A DNA stretch of 64,000 bases from Lumnitzera littorea (GCA_024138015.1 JAMXBB010000003.1:12296391-12360390), one strand, 5' to 3'. Shown: positions 12,984 to 26,057, counted from the first letter of the stretch. Notes: generated by a model from the letters alone, not told the origin. A program made the numbers and translations.

Positions 12984-13395
12984 ATGGGATAAATACAAAA
13001 AAATCAATAACATTTACCTATATATACGAATCAGTTCTTAATATTTCATTTAATTTATTTTAGTTCTCAATGTTTTAATAAATTTACAAAAAAATCCTTT
13101 CATTAGTTTTTTCGTTATATATGGAGACTAAATAAAAAGGTTAAAAACTTATTTATATATATAACTAAACATTAAAAACTGATTCATATATATTAATAAA
13201 CGTTAAGAACTTTTTTATACTTATATGAACTAATTATATGCTAACATGTATGTACAGTAATGAAAAATTAAACAGAGTTAATAGAAAGGCTTATTTGATA
13301 CAACTTAAAAAGGTTAAGAACTAAAATAAACTAAATGAAAAGTTAAGAATTGATTTGTAAAAACATGAAACGTTAAGAACTTTTTTATACTTTTT
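12984..13395. mobile_element. MITE with long inverted repeats, downstream of the lipid-transfer gene
   Basis: The left arm (about 12984-13090) has ATACAAAAAAATCAATAAC, then CAGTTCTTAATATTTCATTT and TTATTTTAGTTCTCAATG. It is matched by the reverse complement of the right arm (about 13290-13395), which reads GTATAAAAAAGTTCTTAACG, TCAATTCTTAAC and TTTATTTTAGTTCTTAACC. Arms of about 100 bp around an AT-rich centre with further inverted copies of GTTAAGAAC fit a Mutator-like MITE. No transposase is encoded. It begins about 260 bp after the gene's stop codon. The target-site duplication was not resolved. Confidence 0.65.
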
Positions 13396-15177
13396 CTTTT
13401 TTTAATTAACTTTAGAAAGCTTTTTCCATGCTTTATTTATAGTATTTTATATATCTATATATGGAAAGGTAAACATTGTCACATCAATATCTTAAGGATC
13501 TCCTTACTTTATTTGAGATCTTTAAGAAGTGGTTCTTATCATTTTTTATCTTTTTATATATCATACCAATCACTTTTAACCAAAACCTTAATATTTTCTC
13601 AATATTTTAAGGAATTAATAAATTCATTATCAAGAAATTATATAAAAATGCAAAACAATAATGATATATGTATATTATTAATATTCAAATCTTAAATCTT
13701 CAACATCAGCTGGGAGGATGAAAATATATTTAATTCATGTTCAACTTTCTTGTTAACTTTGAAGGTACGACATGCCAGACAACATTGGATTCCATGAATT
13801 GTGACAAATTAAAATATAATTTTGTTGAAAGAATTGAAAAAAAAAAAAAAAAAAAAGAGTGGCCCTTTAGGGTACTTTATGAAGGACCCACGATGGGCAT
13901 TCATCAAGAACCTAAAAAATGAGGTTCTTTGTCTAGGTCCTACGCCAACGATCTCACATGAGGATGCTTCAAGGAATCCATTTCGGTTTCCTAAGTTCCA
14001 CGCTAACATTTTAGGAACTCTCTTCCTTAATAAGGAACTTATCACTTTATTTTCGAGTTCCTTTATAAAGAATTCTTTAACATTTTTTAAAGGTTTTATT
14101 GAGTCCAACCACACATTTTTAACCAATCAAATTTCAGGGGAAAAAATGCTGCTTAGAAATGTTTCTTTACAGAGGAACATCTTTGCCTTAAGGAACGCCG
14201 ATTACCGCTGTTAGGAACTCGTTAGTGTGCCTTTACCTTCAAAACTCTTGCCAAGGCATGATCGATAAAGTTGGTCTAGCTATGTCCACATCCTCATCAA
14301 CTTGTTTAAATAGTTATTTGGCTAGTCTGCTAGAACTTTTAATGCTTGAGTCTGACATGCTTTACACTTGAAAGCCTTTGTGCCTAGTGGGCATATTCAT
14401 TTCATGTTTATTTGCCTTAAATGGATCTAGTTGTGAATGCAATGCCTTCATACATGTATACTGTAATTCTTTAAACATTTAAAGATACAAAATATAAGAC
14501 ATTTCCGATTTCTAACTTTGCTATTTAAAGAGAATTAAATGAAAATTAATTATGATAATCCTTAAAAAATAAGGTTACATAAAAACAAAAAGAATAAAAA
14601 TATATATTTTTCTCCTCTTAGAGGTGCAAGTGGAGGTAGATATCTCAAAACTGATTGTCCATTTCATTTCTACCTTTGAAACTTTAAAAGGAAACATCTT
14701 ATTGCACAAAACCTATCCTTCTATTTAACAAGCTCGGAATTGTTGTTGTACAAATTACCATGAACCTAGATAGAGTTTTCTCAAGTGATTCCTCTTCCCT
14801 TGATAGAGGCTTCTTTTTTCCAATTCTGGCCCTTTTAACTCTTCATTATCCTCTAAGCCTACTTCTTCCTCGTCATCTTTCATAAGAAGTTTCCGCTTAG
14901 GCTCCCACTAATGACCTTTAAGCATAATAGGCTGTACCTATTAGTAGTTAGATTTTATACATACATCAACTTTACTCGAATTGCTTCATTGGCCAAAGTT
15001 GGCATAGTGAACATGAACTTAACCTCCAAAGTGAGGTTGTTCCATTTGATCTCAGTATTACGGTGACTAGTTGATAATAGTTAGATTGATATCTTTTTAA
15101 GCCATTATCCATTACATATAGCCAACTATGGACTTTTTAATATTTACTTGTGATCTTTTTAACCTTTACAACAATTA
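13396..15177. other. Intergenic DNA with poly-A tract and unclassified repeat-like segment
   Basis: A poly-A run of about 18 bases ends near 13857. It abuts a less AT-rich stretch (13858-14215) with recurring AAGGAAC/TAGGAACT words, open on both strands by chance and without protein features. The poly-A/poly-T edge suggests an old short retroelement. The remainder to 15177 shows only a short acidic minus-strand reading near 14800-14900, not assignable to a family. Confidence 0.35.
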
Positions 15178-15182
15178 GGAAC

Positions 15183-17282
15183 TGTAATACCTCAGAACCT
15201 AGAGTGTAATAATTTGCTACATGTCCCTAGCTTCTACTGACACATCAAGTGTCTAGGAACTTGCAATCGGACTAAGATTCACAAACTAATTACATGAAAT
15301 TAGTTGACTTACAATTTAATAACCTCAAATATGAATTAAAGTAGAATGTCGACCACCTAATTTCCACATACCACAATAATAAATGAACCCAACTATTACA
15401 AGTGAATGAACTTGAATACGATATAAGTCTAAGACAAACAACTTAAAGTAACATCATCTAAAGGAGTCACAAGCGACTTCAAACAATCAAAAGTCTCCAA
15501 ATATATATAACATGAAGCAATAACATATGATCCTCAATATTTCACTCTTAAAAACTAAACTACGCTACCTCTGTTGCATCACCATAATAACAGAGATTAC
15601 CCTCCTCATCATAATATAGACAATCATAACTCACATCCTCTACAAAGTAACCACCACAAATTTCATACCTTAAATCTATAGCTAAAAAACAATAATTCCT
15701 CGAAAGGTAAGCTAATGCTCAGTACAAGATACTATACACATGTGCATGAACATACATATAACAAGACAAGCACATACATGAGTATCAACATAAATACAAC
15801 AAACAACCAATTTTAAATCTTGTCATTTAAGTCTGTAAATAGCACAGTCTCAATGTCCTGAGACTAAGGATTACTCATGACTCCTATATACACGATATAT
15901 AAATATTACATAGGTATTGATGTTTGGTCCTTCCTAATTACCTCAGTACAAAAAATCATCCTAAATCTACTTGAGTCATTTTAGTACTGGACAATCTGCT
16001 TAAAGATCATTAAGTGCCTCACCAACACTACTAAACCAAACTAGTGGGTAGTCGAAGCCAAGCATAAGCAACATTATCAATTAAGTCCGATTTTCAATTA
16101 AGTCCTATTTACATATATACTAATCCAATACACATTCAACAAACATATATCCTGTACCTGGTACTCCTATCTCAATGAGGTCTAGCACCACATGACTCTT
16201 AGCACCTAGTCACAAATGCAATACCAAATTTAAAACGCAATTCATTAATCCTTAACTCGACTCAACACTCTTCCACTTTTATTTAACCCTTTGCCTTAAC
16301 ATTCAAGTTTAACCGTACTTCACATATCTTTTCATATCCTTCTACACACTTTTCAACATCCCATAATATTCACACATTAACCCTTGTTTGCATACACACA
16401 CATACATTTCACATACACATACATACGTCCCTCTCTCCCTCATCTTACATCTACATACACCAAGACACCCATGTTCACTCACACGCCTACACCTAACATT
16501 GACATACACATCCGTACAACACACATACATGCACCTACACCTAACATTGACATACACATCAGTACAACACACATACATGTACATCCTCATACTAACTATA
16601 CATACACACATACATACGTAATTCCCACCATATGCTGCCGTGCAATCATAACTGCACACACTATATAGTGCACAGAATTCCACACACACAAAAATCAAAG
16701 TCACCATAATGCATTAAATTTTCCTCAAACAACACCTAATGCACCACCTATATGAATACGCTACACTAGTAATATAACACTTCTATAAACCAATCACACG
16801 ATAATTATCCACCACTATTACGTCAACAAATATAACACCTTCTCTTAAAACTCAAAGAAAACCCTAAAAGACATAAATTGACAAAATAAAATGAAGATAA
16901 AAATGGAAAGTTACTTAAAAAACACATAAAGATTGATTCTTTGTTGAACCCCATGCCCAATTATTACAATTCTTGATTATGGTTTTGGTATTTGGTTGAG
17001 GATTGAAAGTTTTCTATTTATGGAGAAAAACTAACTTGATGTTTTTTGTAAGGGAAAGATATGATGTTGAGTTGTACTTTTTATTTGGGATAAGAGATAG
17101 TAGGAAGTTTAAATCTTTTCTCATAACCATATTGCCCCTACTATTCCTTATAAATTTCAAGCCATACCATGTCTTCAAGCCTTTGTTATATTATTATATT
17201 GATTCCATTATTTTATATTTCTAAAATTTATTATTATTATTATTATATAACCCCGTTCTTATTTTTTTGACCGAGTTTTACA
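15183..17282 (-). repeat. Element F left (3') LTR
   Basis: A 2.1-kb copy with TG and CA ends, alignable over its whole length to 19526-19572 plus 26063-28066. It includes a CACATACA-rich microsatellite-like tract (about 16391-16625), which produces overlapping chance open frames on both strands. On the minus strand a TACTGAGCATTAGCTTACC block near 15711-15735 matches an LTR motif also present in C. Confidence 0.8.
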
Positions 17283-19140
17283 ATTTTCCCCTCTCAACAA
17301 ACTTTTGTCCTTAAAAGTTTATAACCCTGAATCTTGAAATAAGTTTGAATGCTTTCTCTTGGTTTCCTTCTTGAGTGCCCATTTAATTTTTGTTCCCTTA
17401 TATTTTGAGAACACCAACTTCACTTTACTTTATTTGTTTCATCAAGTTTAGTTACCTCTCTAATCATTTATCAACATTTTTGCTATGAGTCAAACATTCG
17501 TTATAATGTCACATTACCTTTTAGTCATAATAATTCTCTATGCAACTTTACGATTCCAAGGTAACACTTTTCAAACTTACTATACTCCCAATAATTCTAG
17601 AGTAGCCCCCCTTTTATTGCTACCATACCTCACTTAATGACATCTCAACTCCTTCACTTATCTTCAACTCATTATTAGATAGTAAGAGAAAGTCTTACTA
17701 CTATCATTATCATTATTATTGTTATTACTTATATACTCTTTTTTTAATTATTGGTTAAGTCATATTAATTAATTATTTCCTTTGAAAATTTTATAGTAGC
17801 CAATTCATTTGATATTAATGCTTTTTACATCCCTTAAGATTAATCTCACCTTTTAATTTATTCTTTTAAACTTTAATGGGTTTGCTGAATTTTTGTGTAT
17901 TCACTATCCTTTATAATCTCCTTAGTTACTATTTCCTATTATTACTAATATAATAATCTAAGTTATAGATATTTATAAGTTACTCTTCTCAAGGCTCGCT
18001 ATATCTTATTAATTTGTTTGTTATTTATTATTAGGATATTTATTACCTATGTTTCAATCTTGAGTTCTTTAATTACCACTTTACCTATTTTCTCGCTTTA
18101 GTCCTTTAATATTAAGGAAATTTCCATATTATACATTTTGGTATATATGCACATAATATGAGGTTAACATGTAACACAAAAACTAACTCGAAGAGATAAG
18201 ACCAATAACTTGACTTAACTCACATGATATGACTCGACATAACTAACACATCGACATATTGGACATAACTTTGACTTGCCATGAAAGAAGGACTTGATAA
18301 CCCTATTTCACATACCCACGTGCCAATGTATAAAGGATCACCAATTCATGCTTTTAATCTTTTACTTGATTTATCACTATTACAAATTATTTGTCTCTGA
18401 ATTGGTAACTTTTATTAATTGTTGTGTTAATACTCGCTATAAGTAATTTAGCAAAGTGGGTTCCTATTTTGCCTCAATGTTGACATTAGTATTTATAGTT
18501 CTTCAGTTTCTATCATATTGTAAATTTTTCTGAAGGTGTCTTATTTATCCTAAGAGACATTATAATCTGTTATTTAAGTTTACTGAATCCTTTGAATTCA
18601 CTAGTTGGTTATTTTCAATTATCGAATACTAGGGGTTTTTTGTTTCCTCTTTAAGTTTTAAAATTTAATGTTATATTCTTATTATTCATAAAATTACACT
18701 ATCGCATATAGTATTGCTGGGTTTTGGTTATGAATGTGCATATAGATACATTATGGATAACTTATTCATAAATTGTCTTTATATCCTTAATATAAATTAA
18801 GTAATTTATATTCCACTCCATATAAGGTATTTTTACTTGTTTTACATTACTAAGCATATCAAGGGGATTAGCTCCTTCAATTCTAACTCTACTGTTACCT
18901 CTACTACACTAATCTAATTCTCCCTTCAACGCTCCTAAGTAAACCATAGAAGGATAAGGAAATCTTGAAAGAATCACTCCTCCAAATTTATGTTTCACCC
19001 CTTAACTACCCATGCTCTTCCTATCTTATTGTCTTAAAGATTCAATACCTAAATACTTAATAGTTCATTCTTATATTCAAGCCTAACCCTTAGCTACCTA
19101 AGTCCCTTCTCTCTTCTTCTTCTCTAAGCCCCACTCACCT

Positions 19141-19178
19141 TCCCCAACCCCCTACCCCCGCCCCACCCCACCCCACCC
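19141..19178 (-). other. Potential G-quadruplex tract in element F leader
   Basis: The plus strand carries at least six separate runs of four or five C within 38 bases. The minus strand, which is the sense strand of element F, therefore has runs of G with short loops, the standard G-quadruplex pattern. It lies about 330 bp downstream of the PBS in the element's own direction. Confidence 0.6.
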
Positions 19179-19214
19179 TTTTTTCTTTTTGTGTCTACTA
19201 CATCTCTATTAGTC

Positions 19215-19440
19215 ACGACCATGATGGAGGGGGGAATCACTTTTAGATAATCAATTATGGCTATAAAGAAAAGTGAAATTTCACTTTAGTAATAGTTACT
19301 CCCTTGATCACGGTCATGATAGAGGGGGTGACGGCTATTGTTTGCTCAATTCTCTCTTATCATACCCGTGATGGAGGGGTGATGGACACCAATCACTTAA
19401 TCTTGGTTAAATACGCCCGTAATGAAAGAGGTGATGAGTT
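19215..19440. repeat. Four-copy degenerate repeat around ATGATGGAGGGG
   Basis: Four related blocks occur near 19218, 19308, 19362 and 19417. Each has a (G/C)(A/C)C(A/G)TGATGGAGGGG-like core followed by GTGA or AATCA. Spacing varies between about 55 and 90 bp. The repeats lie between the C-rich tract and the PBS of element F. Confidence 0.5.
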
Positions 19441-19505
19441 CTAATTAGTCAAATCTTATCCACCTACTAGTTATCATTCCTATTTCCCTAGAGATCCTCA
19501 ACTTA

Positions 19506-19518
19506 GGCTTTGATACCA
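19506..19518 (-). other. Element F primer-binding site (initiator tRNA-Met type)
   Basis: The minus strand reads TGGTATCAAAGCC, one mismatch from the canonical TGGTATCAGAGCC. It is separated by a few bases from the right LTR end at 19526. This sets the element's orientation as minus. Confidence 0.75.
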
Positions 19519-19572
19519 CTAAAACTGTAATACCCCAAAATCTAGAACATTATGGCCCACCACGTGTCCCTA

Positions 19573-20385
19573 TGATGCATCTCCAGGGTCGGATACATAG
19601 AGGAGCACTACAACGAATGAACTAAAATAAATAGGAAAAAGGTTAGCAAAGTCTAGGTAGCTATCGAATGGATATGACACACCATTCGATCCTATTCGAC
19701 CAACAATCCACCGAATGTAACACAACTGTTTGAACTGAAGAGTCACTTGCCACTACTCCTTACTAAAGGGAATAGATAAGAGTTAAATAATAACGAGAGC
19801 ACTAAGGTTGCTCAAAGAGAACAATTCTATATTGAAAGTTGAATGATTGACTGTATAAAAGGAAAGTGGAGGTTTATATACTTGCCTACTAGGGTTATTT
19901 TACACATATAAAAGGATAAAAGGGTATTTTACTATTACGTTACATTAATTATTCTAAAAAGAACAAAGAAAGAATTATTCTGGAACATTATGTCAAAAGG
20001 TATGTATCACTTCATGGCTGTACGTCAGGAGTATGATACACAAGCAAAAACAGGAAGTGTTAGGAGTTAGGGGCTAACCTGATCTAGATTAGGTCAAGAG
20101 TTAATTAGCTTGGTAAAAGGGTCAGCTATCTTGAAGTCAAACATTAGTGGGTTAGGCCGATAGCTCAGCTCGGCTAATTCGGGGCTGTCTTCTAGATTAG
20201 GACTTTGCTGTTGGGCAAGAGTATGTTAGGCATGCATAAGGATCTGAGAGATAGGTCAATAGGAGGTTAGATCAGGATAGGAATCTTTATCTTAGCTATG
20301 GCTTACAGTTATTATTTTCCATGCGAGCCCTTGAAGTCCTTTAGCTCAGCTTCTTATGATCGATCTAGAGGGTTAATTCCTATCA
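19573..20385 (-). repeat. Element E left (3') LTR
   Basis: Plus-strand reading begins TGATGCATCTCC and ends AATTCCTATCA, 813 bp. It pairs with 25217-26057. A TATATAAACC promoter-like box lies on the minus strand near 19871-19880. Confidence 0.85.
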
Positions 20386-21700
20386 TCTGCTTGAGGGTCA
20401 AAGAGATTTGTGCTCAAATCTGAAGTGATTTTTGCTCGTTCTTTTGAGGTGCTCACAAGGTCTTCTGTTGGTTAATGGGTAATCAAATCGGACACATTGA
20501 ACATAAAGGAGACACCATAGTCACCAGGCAACTCAATCCGGTAGGCGTTGTGGTTGATCTTCTTGAAGACCTCGAATGGGCCATTAGCTCAAGGAAATAG
20601 TTTGCTTTGTCTTAAGTACGAAAATCACTCTTGGCTAAGGTAAATCCATACTAAGTCCCTTAGTTGGAAAGAAATAGTTCAATAGCCTTGGCTGCTAATC
20701 TCTTGTTGTCTTTTATTAAACTTAGCGATCTTCCTTATGACAAATTGGTGTAGTTCATGCAATTTTTGGGCTCAGTTCACTCTAAATTGACTTTCTTCAA
20801 TAGTTGCTGTAGTGCCTATCATATCTAAGGGAATGGTAGGGTTAAGGCCATAGATGACCTCGAATGGGGTCTTCCCAATAGTACTATGAATAGTTCGGTT
20901 GTAAGCAAACTCCACAATTGTTAGGCATAGATTCCAATCCCTCAAGTTCTTCCCCACAACAACTCTAAGTAGATTGCCTAGTATCCTATTCGCCACATTA
21001 ATCTGGCCATTGATTTGAAGGTGGCTACTAGATCTGAATACAAGTTTAGTCCTAAGTCTTCTCTAAAGAGTTTTCTAGAAATAGCTCAAAAATTTTGTGT
21101 CCTGATCTAAGACATTAGTCTTTGGTACTCTATATAGTCAAATAATCTCCCATAAAAACATATCGTTAATAGATAAAGCATTGTTAGTCCGATGGTGTAG
21201 AATGAAGTGTGTCATCTTACTGAAGCGGTCTACTATAACAAAAATGGAATCTTTCCCTTTGGATGTCTAAGGCAACCCTAGGATAAAGTCTATGCTAAGA
21301 TCGACCTAAGGTAAAGTTGATGTTGGCAGTGATATATACTCTCCATAGGGTTCTCTCTTCCCCTTAGTACGCTTGCATGCTTCACAACTACTAACCACCT
21401 TATGGATATCTTTGGCCAAACCAATCTAGTAAAAGTTCTTCAATAGACTGATTGTCTTAGTTCCTCCTAAATGACCAGACAATTCTCTATTATGAGCTTC
21501 CCTAATCAACAGCTCATACGTAGAACAATTTGGTATGCATAACCATCGATCCTTGAATAGGTAACTGTCCTTAAGATAATACCCCTTGATAGTAATCCCA
21601 GCCTTGCACTATTCTCTAATGGGGCCAAAATGAGAAGCACGAGCATAGTGTTCGGTAATCAATAAGAATCCCAATAATTTTTTATATAAAGTAATCAACA
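20386..21700 (-). pseudogene. Element E integrase (decayed)
   Basis: The zinc-binding C-E-A-C-K lies at about 21375-21386. The catalytic core includes the QINVANRILGNLL reading near 21000-20950 and WNLCLTIVEFAYNRT, followed by GKTPFEVIYGLNP, a typical CRM-like stretch (longest open part 20772-20996). The catalytic Glu normally found before VVNR is replaced by Asn. The C-terminal end continues into the left LTR. Stops and frameshifts elsewhere make it inactive. Confidence 0.8.
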
Positions 21701-21739
21701 ACATTTGTCATCGTAACAAAGTGTCGGTGACCACATTTG

Positions 21740-23580
21740 CACTTCCCTTCTTGTGTAGGATGACGTACCAAAAACTTTTCATGAACTCCAACCACTTGGC
21801 TTACCTCCTCGAAAGCTTCTTCTGACTCCCCAAATGCTTTAGAGACTCATTGTCTATATAAATAACAAACTTTATGGCAGCAAATAATGTTGCCAAACAG
21901 TAAGAACTCGGATAAGGGATTACAACTCCTTCTCGTATACGGAATAGTTCAAGGCAAGACCACTAAGTTTCTCACTATGGAAGGCGACGAGTTGCCACTC
22001 CTATATCAAGACAGCGCTAATTCCAACTCCTGATGCGTTGCATTCTAGTTCAAAAGGCTTGTCAAAATCTAGCAGTGAAAGGACATGTGCCGAGGTGAGC
22101 TTCTCCTTAATCTCTCTAAAGCTCTGTTCAGCTTGGTCATTTTACCTTAACCCTTCATTCTTCTTTGTCATCTCGGTTAATAGGTTAGCTATTGTATTGA
22201 AGTTCTTGATAAATCACCTATAGAAAGAAGCTAGGCTATGGAAACTTTAGACCTCAATGACATTCTTCGGTGTTAGCCATTCCAGAACAACTTAGATCTT
22301 TTCCTCATTTGCTTGAATTTCTTGCCCTAACATTACAAACCCTAGGAATATCACTTCTCTCTAGCAAAACATGCATTTATTTACATTCCTATACAACTTC
22401 TAAGCTCGCAAAACATCAAATACTTTGCTAAGATGTTGAACATGGTCATTTAAGTTGACACTATATACTAGTATGTCATCAAAATATATGACTACACATC
22501 TTCTAATCAGAAGGCGCATCATATGGTTCGTTAACCTCATGAATGTGCTCGGTACGTTAGTAAGTCCAAATAGCATAATCAGCCATTTATAGAGTCTATG
22601 CCTTGTCTTAAAGACAGTCTTCTACTCATCTCCCAGTCTCATACGAATGTAATGGTAGCCACTACATAGATTAATCTTTGAAAATATCTTTGCACCATGA
22701 AGCTCATCTAACATTGGTATTAGGTAATTGTACTTGACAATAATCTATTAATTATCCAAATGTCGATGTACATGCACTATGATCCATCCTTTTTCGGGAC
22801 GAATAGAGCTGATACAGTACAAGGGCTCATGCTCTCCTTTACTTATCCTCGCTCAATGAGTTTGTCTACCTATCTTTTCAACTCGACAGCTTGCTTAAGG
22901 TTCATCTTGTATGTAGGTTGGTTTAATAGGGCGGTGCTTGGTTGTAAATAGATGCAATGCTCTATGCTTCGGACTAGTGGTAATCCTCCAAGAAACTCTT
23001 CTAGAAACAGGTCAGAAAACTCATTTAGCAAGCTTTAGATCTCTCCTGGAATGTTCTCTAATTCCCTTATCTCCAACAATCATCTAACCAATAGGAACAT
23101 GGGTTCATCAGCGTTTTCAGTAGATCGGAGCTCCCTTCAACTCATCACCAAAGCTTTCCTCTTACTAGCTCAAGTGAGTTGGTTATGAGCCTCAATCACT
23201 TGGGACAAGGTTAGGGGTTACAACACAATCTTCCTTCCATCCTTGACAAAGGCATAAGTGTTCTCATACCCATTATGAGTGACACTCCAGTCAAACAACA
23301 AAGGTTGCCTAAGCAGTAGATGTGAAGCTCCCATAGGAACGACATCGCAAACTACTTTGTCCCTGTATACGTTCTTAACACTAAACGGCACTGTCACTTA
23401 TTTAATCACGTGCAAAGCACCCTTACGGTGAAGCTAATGCAACTTGTAAGGTCGAGGATGCTTTGAGGTTGATAGACCCAACTTCTGCATAAAGGATTGC
23501 ATAACCACATTAGTACAGGTCCCTCCATCCACAATGATCAAGCATAATTGGCCTTTGACTCTGCACTTGGTATGGAGCAA
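21740..23580 (-). pseudogene. Element E protease, reverse transcriptase and RNase H (decayed)
   Basis: The protease reading (about 23555-23200) has IVDGGTCTNV with the Asp active site as DGGT, then LGLSTSKHPRPYKL. The reverse transcriptase (about 22960-22230) has the polymerase box YFDD at 22475-22486 inside VIYFDDILVYSV. RNase H follows to about 21740. Stops replace Gln and Trp codons, among them minus-strand TAG at 22361-22363 and at 22001-22003. Elements A and B have TAG at the equivalent codons. Confidence 0.8.
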
Positions 23581-23789
23581 GTTCTCTCTCTAGTCTTCTT
23601 TAGAGTTTGGTAAGGAACTTAGTACCCACCTCAGGACTAGGGCCATTACTTCTCCCTAATCAGCATAGATACAGGTCTCCTCTTCTTTCTCGACTTCGAT
23701 CTCTCGAACCTCCTTCTCCTCCTTAGGTTCACTCTCATTAATGCTATCTACTACATCTCCTTGAAGTACTATGATGCATCAATTCGGAT

Positions 23790-24988
23790 ACTCAGCAGTC
23801 ATATATCTAAAGCCTAAGCACTTGAAGTACTTTACCTTGCTAGTCTTTCAACTAGAGGTCTATTCTTTCTCATACATTATTGGGGCTGACTTAGCCTCAT
23901 TTCGGCTTGGTTGTCCTACTTAGCCGTTCTAATATTGTTAGCCATCCTCTAGTCGGTTATGCATTTCTTCTGCTCGATACGGCCTCTTCAGTTCGACTTG
24001 TTTAAGTCAGCGCGATACAAGAGCTCGGGAGGGTGTTTGCCTAGGTCGGCTCGAAACATTCCTCCTCTACCTTTTGACCGTCTACATGATTTTAATGGCC
24101 TCGTCTAAGGCATAAAATCTGTATACTTTTGTGATATTGCGAATTTCATACTTGAGCCTAGAAATGAACCTTGATATTGTACAAGCCTTTGGTTCTTCTA
24201 CGTCAGCTCTAATCATAAGCATTTGAAATTCTTTGATATAGTCATCGACAGGTTGACTTCCTTAGCAAAGCTCCTATAACTTGGCAAGCGTATCTTGTAG
24301 GTACATTTTAAGCATAAATTTACCCCTTAATAGCCTTTTCATGTCATCCCAAGCGCTAACACCTTATCTTCTATCGCTAGCTTTGGCGGTATTCAGATTC
24401 TTCTACCACATGGTGGCGTATCCAGTAAATTCCAACACAGCAAGTTAGACCTTAACCACATCTTCATACCTATAATACTCAAATACTTTCTCAACCTTCT
24501 CTTCCCACTCCAAGTATTCATCTGCATCCCCACTTCTATCGAAGGGTAGGATTTGCACTTTAACATTGTCTAGCCCTCGAGGAACTCGGCGTCTTCGTCT
24601 CTACATTTAGTAATAATCAACTTCTTCTTCACCAAACTCTTCAACATCTACCTCCTCGTCATCTTCCCCAATCTCCTTTAACTCTAATCTTTGTCTAACA
24701 GATCTATCTATTACTCTTCTAGCCCATGGCAATTGAATTGGGTGATGGGTCCAATTGCCTTGGCCATAGTATCTCTCAAGGGTACCATCCTATAGGTTTC
24801 GTTGCTGAACACCTTAGGGTTGTTGCCTATTAACTTGCATTGCGGTAAGTAGACTCTTAACAAGGTTTATGAGTCTGTCAAGTTTGTCATCAATAGACCC
24901 TAGGGTGTTACTACCATTATAACATTTGACTAAGTTGAGCACCATTACTTTGGTCATTAATAACTCCTTGAACACTTGAATCTGACAT
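23790..24988 (-). pseudogene. Element E gag (decayed)
   Basis: The likely start is the ATG at 24988 (reading MSDSSVQGV). The capsid-like core reads PFDRSGDADEYLEWEEKVE near 24530-24480, as in CRM-type gag. The zinc knuckle near 23806-23848 is destroyed: two Cys and the His of the CCHC motif are read as Tyr, each explained by a C-to-T or G-to-A change. A TAG at 24403-24405 stands where element B keeps Trp. Several other stops lie at Gln codons. Confidence 0.8.
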
Positions 24989-25216
24989 AGTGTAATACCT
25001 TTTTGAATAGCTTAATGGATTAACAACAAACTTGCTCTATTGTCACAATGGAAAACAAAGTAAAACAGAGTATTAATGAAACCACACTTACGAATGCTCA
25101 AACATACTGCATTAACTACGAAAGGAACACAGTAACCACTAACAATAAAGCGAACCAAAACTTCATTGCAACTTCACACACTCCCTCACGATACCATATT
25201 TTGAGACCAGCGAAGC

Positions 25217-26057
25217 TAATGTATCTTCGGGGTCGAACACATAGAGGAGCACCGCAACGAACGAACCAAAATAAACAAGAAAAAGGTTAGCAAAGTTTGG
25301 GTAGCTACTAAATGGATATGACACACCACTCAATCCTACTCGGCCAACAATCCATTGGATGTAACACATCAGTCCAAACTAAAGGGTTACTCGCCATTGC
25401 TCCTTGCTAAAGGGAATAGATAAGAGTCAAACAATAACGAGAACACTAAGGTTGCTCAAAAAGAATAATTTTCTATTGAAAGTTGGATGATTGTCTGTGT
25501 ACAAGAAAAGTAGGGGTTTATAACTTGCCTACTAGGGTTATTTTACACATATGAAAAGACAAAAGGGTATTTTACAATTACGTTGCATTAATCATACTAA
25601 AAAGAGGTAAAAAGGACAAAGAATATCTAGTACAGAAAAGAAAGAATTATTCTGGAATGTTGTGTTAAAAGGTACATATCACTTGATGGCTGTACGACAA
25701 GAGTATGATACATAGGTAAAAGTAGGAAGTGTTAGGAGTCAGGGGTCGACCTGATCTAGATCAAGTTGGGAGTCAATCAGCCTAACAAAAAGGTTAACTA
25801 TCTTGAAGTTAGATGCCTGTGGGTCAGGTCGGTAGCTTAGCTCGGCTAGTTCGGGGCAATCTTCTAGATTAGGACTTCGCTGTTAGGCAGGAGCATGTTA
25901 GACATACGTGGAGATCTAAAAGATAGGTCAGTAGGAGGTCAAATTAGGATAAGAGTCTCCATCTTGACTATGGCTTAGAGCTAGTATTTTCCGTGCAAGC
26001 CCTTAAAGTCCTCTAGTTCGGCTTCTTATGATCAGTCCAAGGGGTTAATTCCTATCA
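25217..26057 (-). repeat. Element E right (5') LTR
   Basis: An 841-bp copy whose inner end begins TAATGTATC (TG mutated to TA) and whose outer end is CCTATCA, followed by the CCCTA duplication. Minus-strand TATAAAC at about 25516-25522 is the likely promoter box. Just inside, a minus-strand ATGGTATCGTGAGG resembles a degraded Met-type PBS but lies about 20 bases from the LTR end. Confidence 0.8.

Larger units (their letters stand above)
17283..19525 (-). other. Element F interior, non-coding
   Basis: About 2.2 kb between the two LTRs. No gag, protease, reverse transcriptase or integrase motif is readable in any frame, even allowing for stop codons. It contains a C-rich tract (19141-19178) and a four-fold degenerate repeat (about 19215-19440) close to the PBS. 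The element must have depended on proteins of another retrotransposon. Confidence 0.6.
19573..26057 (-). mobile_element. Element E: CRM-like Ty3/Gypsy retrotransposon, decayed
   Basis: A 6.5-kb minus-strand element flanked by the 5-bp duplication CCCTA (19568-19572 and 26058-26062), inserted in the right LTR of F. It has LTRs of 813 and 841 bp and the order gag, protease, RT, RNase H, integrase. The integrase-end reading continues into the 3' LTR, where an RSR/RTRGL-like string appears, a known trait of the CRM chromovirus clade. The gag and integrase readings also fit CRM. Many in-frame stops make it non-functional. Confidence 0.85.

Noticed and set aside
13809..14214. Overlapping open frames of 105 and 130 codons on both strands
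   Set aside because: Both pass through a poly-A/poly-T run and show no domain. More likely an old repeat than a gene.
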